Source: Facklamia sp964471435
GTDB lineage: Bacteria; Bacillota; Bacilli; Lactobacillales; Aerococcaceae
DNA length: 20,196 bases
Direction: 5' to 3'
NCBI GenBank assembly: GCA_964471435.1
Contig: CAYYGA010000028.1
Span: 1 to 20,196 of the forward strand
The notes beneath the pieces are model-generated. The model saw only the letters and a list, made by a program, of their open reading frames with translations, searched no databases and had not been told where the DNA came from. This document shows positions 1-5,907 of the stretch, one piece after another. How positions within the stretch are numbered: position 1 is the first letter of the stretch; each line of letters begins with the position of its first letter. A program made the translations under genes and the position numbers.

Positions 1-2
1 CA

Positions 3-149
3 GCGCAGTACATTCCTAAAGATAAACTCTATCTGTCTCATCAATGCGGGTTTGCCTCTTGTGACGGTGGAAACGACCTTTCGCATGAACAGCAATGGGC
101 AAAAATTAAGCAGGGACAGGAAATAGCACATGCATTTTGGGGTGAATAA
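3..149 (+). CDS. C-terminal end of MetE-like methionine synthase (partial)
   Basis: Only the last 48 codons are inside the window; the gene enters from the left and ends at TAA 147-149. The visible residues contain LSHQCGFASCDGGN and end in HAFWGE. The H/P-Q-C-G-F-A-S motif is typical of the C-terminal barrel of cobalamin-independent methionine synthases and their short YxjG/YxjH relatives, where this Cys is one of the zinc ligands that activate homocysteine for methyl transfer from a folate or other donor. I infer the short YxjG/YxjH type because that form is common in Bacillota, but full-length MetE cannot be excluded from this fragment. It is convergent with the hydrolase gene that follows and shares a terminator with it. 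Confidence 0.75.
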   Translation, partial: AQYIPKDKLYLSHQCGFASCDGGNDLSHEQQWAKIKQGQEIAHAFWGE

Positions 150-161
150 ATAAATCCACTC

Positions 162-210
162 AAAAAAACAGCTGGAAATTAGACTCCCCCTCTAATTTCC
201 AGCTGTTTTT
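162..210. terminator. Bidirectional Rho-independent terminator
   Basis: A long perfect stem has its left arm at about 162-183 (core CAGCTGGAAATTAGA), a CTCCCCC loop, and its right arm at 191-210, ending in TTTTT. The left arm begins with an A run, so a T run follows the hairpin on both strands. It sits between the convergent metE-like and hydrolase genes and can serve both. Confidence 0.9.
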
Positions 211-231
211 AGAATGCACTAAATTAATTTT

Positions 232-990
232 TTAGTTGTTAACTTCTATAAAAGTAAGGACGGCATCAATTACTGCTTGCTGTTGTTCGATTTCAGAAAT
301 TGAAGCCTCCCCGTCCCCCTCCTGCAGTCCATAACTGCCAAATTGTGCATGATTACCGCCTTCAATAATTACTTCTACAGCATCATCAGGTAGGAGAGGT
401 CGATTTTCTTCTACTTGCGCAGAGTCAAGCACTTCATCTTCACTGGCTAAAATTGATAAGACGGGCAGGTCCGTTTGAGACAAATCGGCCGTTGAATAAG
501 CAGCTAAAAGAATTAAACCGGCTAAAAGATCTAAGTTATCTTCTGCAAAAATTGCAGCCATGGATCCCCCTAAAGAATGGCCCATGATATACCAATTGGT
601 AATATGGAGATTGTCGTCTATAATTTCTAGAGCTGCATTGATATCCAGCACCGCTAACCCAAAAGGCATGTCAGCTAAGAATACGGCATACCCTTCTTCA
701 GCAAAAGCCTGCATTATAGGAGCATAGGCTTCTTCTTCTACTTTTCCTCCCGGATAAAAGATGATTCCTGTATGCGTTTCTTCCTCGTTTTGAGGTAAAA
801 ACTGAATCGGATTTCCTTCAATCACTTCCACTTGTTCAGTCGTGGTGAGTGCGGTTAAAGCACGGTCTGCCGCATCATAATCATCATTAACATACCAAGT
901 AAAAAAGGCAGCAAGGAGAACTAATAACAGGCCAAGACCACCTAATATTTTTCTTCTATATTTTTTCATAAAATGGCTACTTTCTTTCAT
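232..990 (-). CDS. Membrane-anchored alpha/beta hydrolase
   Basis: This 252-residue protein has a basic N-terminus (KKYRRK) and one hydrophobic segment at about residues 15-33, followed by an extracytoplasmic alpha/beta-hydrolase domain. The nucleophile elbow is GHSLGG with Ser139. Asp185 (in ASEDE) and His214 (in GGNHAQFG) complete a plausible catalytic triad, and the oxyanion region is YPGG at 80-83. The family (Abhydrolase_5-like) contains esterases, lipases and acyl hydrolases; the substrate cannot be read from the sequence. The first ATG (990) and a second ATG seven codons in (967-969) are both possible, and neither has a convincing Shine-Dalgarno site. The N-terminal anchor suggests action outside the membrane. 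The gene is monocistronic, with an extended -10 at 1039-1044 and a shared downstream terminator. Confidence 0.85.
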   Translation of the reverse strand: MKESSHFMKKYRRKILGGLGLLLVLLAAFFTWYVNDDYDAADRALTALTTTEQVEVIEGNPIQFLPQNEEETHTGIIFYPGGKVEEEAYAPIMQAFAEEGYAVFLADMPFGLAVLDINAALEIIDDNLHITNWYIMGHSLGGSMAAIFAEDNLDLLAGLILLAAYSTADLSQTDLPVLSILASEDEVLDSAQVEENRPLLPDDAVEVIIEGGNHAQFGSYGLQEGDGEASISEIEQQQAVIDAVLTFIEVNN

Positions 991-1002
991 TTAGTTATTA
1001 AC

Positions 1003-1018
1003 AGAAACTAAAGTTTCT
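1003..1018. promoter_or_regulatory. Inverted repeat in hydrolase 5' UTR (possible operator)
   Basis: AGAAACT (1003-1009) and AGTTTCT (1012-1018) form a 7-bp perfect inverted repeat with a 2-base centre. It lies between the minus-strand -10 box and the hydrolase start codon, where a bound repressor could block elongation. No regulator can be assigned. Confidence 0.35.
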
Positions 1019-1038
1019 ATTTAAAATATCATTAGTTG

Positions 1039-1047
1039 ATTATATCA
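1039..1047 (-). promoter_or_regulatory. Extended -10 promoter of hydrolase gene
   Basis: Read on the minus strand this is TGA-TATAAT, an extended -10 element (TGN directly before the -10). No good -35 is visible at 16-18 bases, as is common for extended -10 promoters. Predicted transcription start is near 1032. Confidence 0.5.
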
Positions 1048-1127
1048 AACAAGCTTGTAATTCACCTTCATTAACATCAGTTTCACCAATTTATCTTTTA
1101 ATAAATGAATCCTTCGCTTACCATTGC

Positions 1128-1156
1128 TTGACCCTTTGAATAAATTAATTTACTAT
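1128..1156 (+). promoter_or_regulatory. Promoter of the ABC-F gene
   Basis: TTGACC (1128-1133), a 17-base spacer and TACTAT (1151-1156) give a good housekeeping-type promoter. It leaves a leader of about 110 bases before the ABC-F start region, long enough for attenuation. Confidence 0.7.
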
Positions 1157-1187
1157 AGACTTAATATAAACAAAGGAATGATTAATA

Positions 1188-1280
1188 GACATGTACAACT
1201 AACCTCTGAGTAGCTGAACTTAACCTTAATGCTGATTTAAGGGATAAGTCTGCCTATTTAGGGGAGGTACATGTCTTTTT
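1188..1280 (+). promoter_or_regulatory. Structured leader / possible attenuator of ABC-F gene
   Basis: GACATGTAC (1188-1196) is perfectly complementary to GTACATGTC (1267-1275), which is followed by TTTTT (1276-1280). Closer in, CTC (1204-1206) can pair with GAG (1264-1266). The closed stem would bury the Shine-Dalgarno AGGGGAGG (1260-1267) and the ATG at 1271, and resembles a terminator. A second hairpin, CCTTAA (1224-1229) with TTAAGG (1237-1242), lies in the loop. Minimal reading frames start within the leader: ATG 1178 gives MINRHVQLTSE and ATG 1191 gives MYN-stop. This is the layout expected of ribosome-mediated attenuation; the mechanism is inferred. Confidence 0.5.
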
Positions 1281-2702
1281 GTGTNNNNNNNNNNNNNNNN
1301 NNNNNNNNNNNNNNNNNNNNNNNNNNNNNNNNNNNNNNNNNNNNNNNNNNNNNNNNNNNNNNNNNNNNNNNNNNNNNNNNNNNNGATGGCTTACTTACCT
1401 CAAAAAGTTTCTCTAGAAACCCTCAACTTAAGCTTAGAAGACTTTCTTTATAAAGCAGATGACCTCAGCCAGATAGACTTCAACTTGTTTTTTCAATATT
1501 GCGGCGCTTTGAATTTCGACTATAACAGTCTAGAATTAAGCCGGTCGCTTGCTAGTTTATCAGGAGGACAGCGGATAAAACTGCAATTAATTAAATTATT
1601 GAGTAAAGACCCCGACCTACTGCTTTTAGATGAACCTTCTAATGATTTAGATCTGGCCACTGTTGACTGGTTGGTACGCTTCATTCAAGAGTCCCCTAAG
1701 ACTATTTTATACGTTTCCCATGATGAGTATTTATTAAAAGAAACCGCTCAAAAAGTTATTCATCTGGAACAATTGGTGCATAAGAGCCGGCCGCGTTTTA
1801 CTGAAGCAAATTACACTTATCAAGAATATGTGGACAGGCGTCAAAATAAATTCCAACACCAAATGCAGGTGGCTCGCAAACAGCAAGAAGAGCACAAGGC
1901 TAAAGTCCGCCGTCAAAAAGAGATTGAACACAAACTCCATCAAGAACTTAATCAAACCAAAAATGATGTCGCCGGTCGTTTACTGGCAAAAAAGATGAAA
2001 AACATCCAGTCCCAAGGCCGACGTTTTGAGCGCGAAGCTGAAAGCTATGAAGAGCTGCCAATCCGTGATGAAGTCATCAAAATTGAATTCAACCGCGTCA
2101 AAGCGGTGGCCAACAAACAATTGTTGCATCTCTATCAAGAACCGTTGGAAGTTTATGGTAGGAAATTAGTCGAAAGTATCACTTTCACTTTAGATAGCCA
2201 TGACAAAATCGGGATTATCGGAGCGAATGGTATTGGTAAGACCAGCTTTTTAAAATATTTACAGGAGCATTTATCCTTACGGTCTGATATTCAAATCGGC
2301 TACATGCCTCAAAATTACCAAGAAGTTTTGGATTATCAAAAAACGGCTATCGACTTTTTAACAAAAACAGCCAATCAAGAGGAAAGAACTTTACTTATGA
2401 CTGCTTTAGGCAGTGCTGACTTTACCCCTGAAGAGATGGAACAGCCGGTAGAAAATTTATCAGGCGGACAACAAGCTAAACTTTTGTTATTGAAATACAG
2501 CTTAGATGGCTCCAATGTTTTACTCTTAGATGAGCCTACCCGTAACTTCTCTCCTCTATCGCAAGCTGAGTTAAGAGGCGTTTTCCAATCTTTTCCCGGA
2601 GCTTTTGTAGCCGTTTCTCATAACCGAGAATTTTTGCAAGATGTGTGTCATAAAGTTTATGAATTAACCGCTGTGGGCTTAGAGTTAGTAGAATGGGATT
2701 AG
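1271..2702 (+). CDS. ABC-F ribosome-protection-type ATPase (interrupted by assembly gap)
   Basis: This is a soluble twin-ATPase protein of the ABC-F family, which acts on the ribosome and often confers resistance to lincosamide, streptogramin, pleuromutilin or phenicol drugs. Sequence after the gap (from 1385) starts in the first ATPase domain (AYLPQ), then shows LSGGQ, Walker B LLLLDEPSNDLDL, a charged interdomain linker (about 1830-2100), a second Walker A (GANGIGKTS), LSGGQ and LLLDEPTRNFSPLS. The last motif is characteristic of the VmlR/Vga/Lsa-type antibiotic-resistance branch rather than housekeeping Uup/EttA. About 438 residues are visible; the usual length is 480-520, so roughly 65 residues including the first Walker A are missing. 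The 100-base N run is therefore probably too short. ATG 1271 is the best start because of the Shine-Dalgarno at 1260-1267, but it cannot be joined in frame. No membrane segments are seen. Confidence 0.85.
1285..1384. other. Assembly gap (100 N)
   Basis: Exactly 100 undetermined bases. Homology of the flanking protein indicates that about 200 bases should be here, so this is a fixed-size placeholder rather than a measured gap. Confidence 0.95.
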
Positions 2703-2725
2703 CTTTTTTCAATAAGGTAATTCGC

Positions 2726-2759
2726 ACTGGCAGTAGAAGGAATTTACTGCCAGTTTTTT
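2726..2759 (+). terminator. Rho-independent terminator of ABC-F gene
   Basis: ACTGGCAGTA (2726-2735) and TACTGCCAGT (2745-2754) form a perfect 10-bp stem with a 9-base loop, followed by a T run to 2759. It begins 23 bases after the ABC-F stop codon. Confidence 0.93.
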
Positions 2760-2855
2760 AAGTAGGTTATAAAGGAAATAATTAACGAGCTTTTCTAAAA
2801 CTACAAGAAAACCCTTTAAAATAGATTGATTTACTTAGAGGGGAATAGTTATTAT

Positions 2856-3544
2856 TTATCTGTCTTGTGACAATACTCCGTCTTCAATACGGTAGACGCG
2901 GTCACAATAAGTTAACATCCGCTCATCATGAGTCACCATGATCGCAGCTTTTTTGCGTGCTTTCACTTGTTTAGCAATCAAAGACACCACTGGGTGTGAA
3001 CACTTAGTATCTAAACTGGCTGGGGGTTCATCTGCTAAAATAATACTTGGGTCATTCATAAAGGCCCGGTCAATTGCAGTTAGCTGGCGCTCCCCACCCG
3101 ATAGTTGATGTGGATATTTCTGCATTTTTTCGCCCAAACCAATACCGGTCAATAACTCTTCAGCCAATGTTCTATCTTCTGGTTTAATCAATCCACCCAT
3201 TTTCTTAACAACCAACAGTTGATCTTTTACAGTTAGATAAGGCAGCAAATTGGATGTTTGTAGAATAAACCGATTTTATCTAAGCGGATTTTTGACAGGT
3301 TCTTCTCAGACAGTGAGGCGACGTCGACATTGTCGATAAGCACTTGAGCTGAGCTTACCTGTAGTAAGGCTCCGGCAATCGATAGGAAAGTACTTTTACC
3401 TGAACCGGAAGGTCAAATAATTGCGATAAATTCACCCTGACCCAACCCGCTTAATACAAAGACCAGCCATGAAATCAATACAATGATAAAGCCAATCTAT
3501 AAAAGCGACGCTTTGAAAACCAAAGCTCTTTACGTGCTAAACAT
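2856..3544 (-). pseudogene. Collapsed HrtBA-like exporter: permease N-terminus fused to ATPase remnant
   Basis: Read on the minus strand from ATG 3544 (Shine-Dalgarno AGAGG eight bases upstream), the decayed frame gives LARKELWFSKRRF and then IIVLISWLVFVLSGLGQG. This is the start and first membrane segment of an FtsX-type permease of the HrtB/MacB kind. It runs directly into EFIAII and SGSGKSTFLSIAGALL, the Walker A region of the partner ATPase. The rest of the permease and the first ATPase residues are therefore deleted at about 3430. Other lesions are a frameshift just after the start (ATG TTT AGC ACG TAA), a nonsense codon at 3413-3415 (GGA to TGA in the Walker A motif), and a one-base deletion near 3264-3270. 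The remaining open frame (2856-3248, 130 residues) keeps YPHQLSGGER and ILADEP, but has DEPPASLD where DEPTASLD is usual. The last part resembles HrtA heme exporters; the ancestral substrate is inferred and uncertain. Confidence 0.8.
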
Positions 3545-3569
3545 AAATAATACCTCTTTTCTTACTTTT

Positions 3570-3578
3570 TATGGAAGC
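3570..3578 (-). promoter_or_regulatory. -10 region of the decayed exporter operon
   Basis: On the minus strand TATACT/TATACTTAT lies directly after the palindromic operator and about 30-40 bases upstream of the remnant start codon. A -35 is not clear, and positions are approximate. Confidence 0.35.
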
Positions 3579-3595
3579 AAAGATAAGTATACACC

Positions 3596-3615
3596 AAGTG
3601 ACACGCCCGTCACTT
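3596..3615. promoter_or_regulatory. Palindromic operator, probably for adjacent TetR regulator
   Basis: AAGTGAC (3596-3602) and GTCACTT (3609-3615) form a 7-bp perfect inverted repeat with a 6-base centre. It overlaps the promoter of the exporter remnant, in the spacer between that remnant and the TetR gene. The half-site TGACAC resembles the TGACAC/GTGTCA half-sites I recall for Lactococcus HrtR. The position fits a TetR repressor controlling the downstream exporter. Confidence 0.6.
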
Positions 3616-3649
3616 ATTGTGTTTTAGTTTTCAGCCGCCTTTAAAATTA

Positions 3650-4219
3650 TTAATTTAGAATCCCTTTAAATAGTATCTTTTTAAGGAAATAATAGCGTTT
3701 TTCTGTCGACAAACCAGACATATTGGGCAGTGTCACGCTGTGTAAAATGATTTCAATTAGGATTAAAGAAGGTATCTCAGCATCAAGAAAGCCATTTTGT
3801 TGACCTTCTTCAATTACACCCTGAATAAAATTAAAAAAGGTTTGATGAAGTTGCTTCGACTCCCGAATATCAGGCAAATCTTTATTCTCTTCATTCCACT
3901 GCTGACGAGGTACTTGAAGCGAAATACGGTGGATATCCGCAAAGTCAAAGACTAAATTCAGTAACTCTGACAGTTTCTCCTCATAGTTTTCAGACCAGTC
4001 AGTTGTTTCAATGCGTTTGACAAAATTTTGCATCCGGGTCTTTAGATAGTCTTGTAATAACTCGTCTTTGTTATTGTAATATTTATAAAGGGCCGTTCTT
4101 GTAACATCGAGTGCTTTGGCCAGTTTCATAAAGTTAAACTGATCATAACCTTCCTCCAACATTAATTGGTGTGTTGCAGTATATAATTCTTCTTGGGTAA
4201 AAGTTTTTTTCCTTGCCAT
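3650..4219 (-). CDS. TetR/AcrR-family transcriptional regulator
   Basis: This 189-residue protein has an N-terminal helix-turn-helix at about residues 10-55 (FTQEELYTATHQLMLEEGY, then VTRTALYKYYNNKDELLQDYL), which is the TetR signature. An all-helical ligand and dimer domain follows. The ATG at 4217-4219 has GGAGG seven bases upstream and an extended -10 (TGC-TATAAT) with TTATTG 17 bases further up. It is the first gene of a minus-strand unit whose next member is the broken HrtBA-like exporter, so it was probably that exporter's repressor, acting at the palindrome 3596-3615. The gene itself looks intact. It could now be an orphan regulator or control other loci. Heme sensing is suggested only by context: the sequence does not resemble Lactococcus HrtR beyond the family fold. 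Confidence 0.88.
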   Translation of the reverse strand: MARKKTFTQEELYTATHQLMLEEGYDQFNFMKLAKALDVTRTALYKYYNNKDELLQDYLKTRMQNFVKRIETTDWSENYEEKLSELLNLVFDFADIHRISLQVPRQQWNEENKDLPDIRESKQLHQTFFNFIQGVIEEGQQNGFLDAEIPSLILIEIILHSVTLPNMSGLSTEKRYYFLKKILFKGILN

Positions 4220-4242
4220 GTGATTCCCTCCAATTCTCGTTT

Positions 4243-4271
4243 ATTATAGCATAGGACTAATCTGCCAATAA
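4243..4271 (-). promoter_or_regulatory. Promoter of TetR gene
   Basis: On the minus strand a -35-like TTATTG (4266-4271), a 17-base spacer ending in TGC and a perfect TATAAT (4243-4248) form an extended -10 promoter just upstream of the GGAGG and ATG. Confidence 0.6.
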
Positions 4272-4365
4272 ATAAATTTTTATAACTACCTCACCTGACT
4301 AACCATTCCTCAAAACTACTGCTGCTATATTAAAATATAACTAACTTATAAAGAGGTGAGACCCT

Positions 4366-4437
4366 TTGAACTATGCAGATCTTGATTATAGGGGAATTTT
4401 TATAATATTTAAAGTAGTAAGGGAAGTCTCTAAGTGA
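4366..4437 (+). other. Possible tiny ORF (23 residues)
   Basis: TTG 4366 follows a fair Shine-Dalgarno (AAAGAGGTGAG) and opens a short frame reading NYADLDYRGIFIIF and ending at TGA 4435-4437. No homology is recognised. It may be the displaced start of a decayed gene or a chance frame. Confidence 0.2.
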
Positions 4438-4487
4438 ATTCTATTGGCATTTTTAAAGCGATGATACTGTGTTAAAATACAATAAAA

Positions 4488-5214
4488 TGAGTGATAGTCA
4501 AAAAAGAGAAGTTTATCAGGAACGATTCCAGCAGTTGGTTAATTATACGAAAAAGCATAGCCCCTATTACCAGGAACTTTATAAAAATATTGGTGGGGCT
4601 TCGAACTAACGGATTTACCCCCGGTTAACAAAACAAAATTAATGACTTCTTTCGATGATTGGGTTACCAATCCTTCTATTAAGCTTGCAGATGTTAATGA
4701 GTTCATGAAAGACTTAGATAATATCGGCCGCAAATTTAAAGGGGAATATCTGATATTAACTACCAGCGGTTCCAGCGGTGAACCTCTGGTTTTGTTGAGT
4801 GATAAAACGACCAACAATATTATGGGCGGAACAACTACTACCAGAGCTTTCGCCAGAAAGAAAGATTTTAGAGCGTTTATAAAAGCAGGAGCTAAAACTA
4901 TGGCGTAGGATAAAAAAGAAATCAACATACCCCCCCTGGCTATAACAAGTGTCTTAGATAAAGTGAGTGAAACAAAGAGATATCAAGTGGTTGTCTACCT
5001 TGGAAACTACTTAGAAATTAGAATAGACCCTCACGATGGATCCAGTAAGGAAGAGGGTTTCGAAACTGCCTACCGTCAATTAAAGGATTTTCTAGCCACT
5101 CATGACATGACTGATGTGGAGATTTTTCTGTCTGAAGAAGCACCCAAACAGCATCCTAAAAGTGGGAAATTTAAACACATTATTAACAGTGGGCTTAGAA
5201 ATACTGTTGATTAG
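4488..5214 (+). pseudogene. CapK/PaaK-like adenylate-forming enzyme, internally deleted
   Basis: Three stretches in this region belong to one phenylacetate-CoA ligase/CapK-family protein. The first, from ATG 4488, reads RFQQLVNYTKKHSPYYQELY and stops at TAA near 4608. One lost base in GCTTCG(G)AACTAACG restores the frame to ELTDLPPVNKTKLM. The second (to 4905) contains the AMP/phosphate-binding loop LTTSGSSGEP. The third (about 4909-5214, same frame after TAG 4906-4908) reads INIPPLAITSVLDKV and IDPHDGSS, then HPKSGKFKHI, which is the C-terminal subdomain of the family. About 200 middle residues of a usual 430-450 are missing at the TAG junction. It therefore carries one frameshift plus a large internal deletion and cannot encode a working ligase. 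The ancestral substrate is unknown. Confidence 0.8.
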
Positions 5215-5510
5215 TCTAGGGCCTGCGAAAACACTATTGAATCCCGCTTATTGCTGCAAGATGCGTTGACAATTGCCAGATCCTTAACTCCAACAAGTTG
5301 AAGAAGACTTACCTTAATAGTTCTTAATTAATTTCACCAACCACTTTGATCTTGCTAATAAACTCCTAACCAGTGTTCTAATTATACCTTTAGATCACTG
5401 GTATTTTTTTGCCTCAATAATGAAGTGTTGTAAATCTTGATGCTCAAAACAGTAATCTTTTTTTAATTCACTTTTTAACCTTAAGTTACAGAAACTTTTG
5501 AAGTCAATGC
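5215..5510. other. Intergenic region without recognisable gene
   Basis: There are about 300 AT-rich bases between the CapK-like pseudogene and the persulfide operon. Apart from the terminator at 5369-5410, I see no coding frame with a Shine-Dalgarno site or homology. Confidence 0.6.
5369..5410 (+). terminator. Rho-independent terminator
   Basis: ACCAGTG (5369-5375) pairs with CACTGGT (5396-5402). After a single T/T mismatch the stem continues with TCTAA (5377-5381) and TTAGA (5390-5394), loop 5382-5389. A run of seven T follows (5404-5410). It probably served the gene now represented by the CapK-like remnant, and insulates the persulfide operon. Confidence 0.85.
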
Positions 5511-5539
5511 TTGACAAAAATTATAAACGGTGGTAAATT
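5511..5539 (+). promoter_or_regulatory. Promoter of persulfide-stress operon
   Basis: A perfect TTGACA (5511-5516), a 17-base spacer ending in TGG and TAAATT (5534-5539) form a strong sigma-A-type promoter. Transcription should start near 5546, inside the operator region. Confidence 0.8.
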
Positions 5540-5545
5540 CTAATC

Positions 5546-5567
5546 ATACCCATACCCCTAGAGGTAT
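5546..5567. promoter_or_regulatory. CsoR/CstR-type operator
   Basis: ATACCCCTAGAGGTAT (5552-5567) is a 16-bp palindrome with one mismatched pair, preceded by an extra ATACCC (5546-5551). TACCCC/GGGGTA-like half-sites are the hallmark of CsoR-family operators. It lies immediately after the -10 box, so a bound tetramer would block initiation. The operon ends with a CstR gene, so autoregulation is the natural reading. Confidence 0.8.
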
Positions 5568-5583
5568 AAAAGGAGTTTATTAT

Positions 5584-5907
5584 ATGATATTCAATTTTTT
5601 GAAAAGTGTTCCTTCTATCTCAACCAAAGAATTAGAAAGTATACTTTCAAGTAAAATACAGTTAATCGATGTCAGATCACCCGCTGAGTACCAACAAGGC
5701 CATCTGCCTTTCAGCAAAAATATTCCACTTAATAGAGTGCAGTCTTTTAAACCTAAGCATTCAAATCAGCCCATCTATGTGATGTGTCAATCCGGTGTCC
5801 GTAGCAAAAGCGCCAGTCGTATCTTACAGAAAAAAGGTTATGAGGTGAAAAGCGTCCGTGGTGGAATGAGCCAGTGGAGCGGATCAATTAAGGGAGGAAA
5901 TAAATAG
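5584..5907 (+). CDS. Single-domain rhodanese (sulfurtransferase)
   Basis: This 107-residue protein is one rhodanese domain. It has the CH2A-type IDVRSPAEYQQGHLPFSKNIP and a six-residue active-site loop starting at Cys68 (CQSGVRS), which would carry sulfane sulfur as a persulfide. It ends with VRGGMSQW. Such proteins move sulfane sulfur between low-molecular-weight persulfides and acceptors in the cytoplasm. ATG 5584 is chosen because AGGAG (5571-5575) lies eight bases upstream. A longer frame from GTG 5530 would begin upstream of the -10 box and is not transcribed from this promoter. It is the first gene of the operon, and its TAG shares its G with the next gene's GTG start. A short hydrophobic N-terminus (IFNFL) is not long enough for a membrane anchor. 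Confidence 0.92.
   Translation: MIFNFLKSVPSISTKELESILSSKIQLIDVRSPAEYQQGHLPFSKNIPLNRVQSFKPKHSNQPIYVMCQSGVRSKSASRILQKKGYEVKSVRGGMSQWSGSIKGGNK

Noticed and set aside
2536..2727. Minus-strand 63-codon frame over the ABC-F 3' end
   Set aside because: It is a shadow of the ABC-F coding sequence, overlaps its terminator and has no ribosome site or homology.
3650..4219. Calling the TetR protein HrtR
   Set aside because: Operon order fits, but the sequence does not match what I recall of Lactococcus HrtR, including the heme-ligand His positions.
4539..4928. Minus-strand 129-codon frame over the CapK-like remnant
   Set aside because: It is a shadow of the adenylate-forming pseudogene, whose plus-strand family motifs are clear.
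5530..5583. Longer first-rhodanese frame from GTG 5530
   Set aside because: That start lies upstream of the -10 box and inside the promoter/operator; ATG 5584 has AGGAG at correct spacing.
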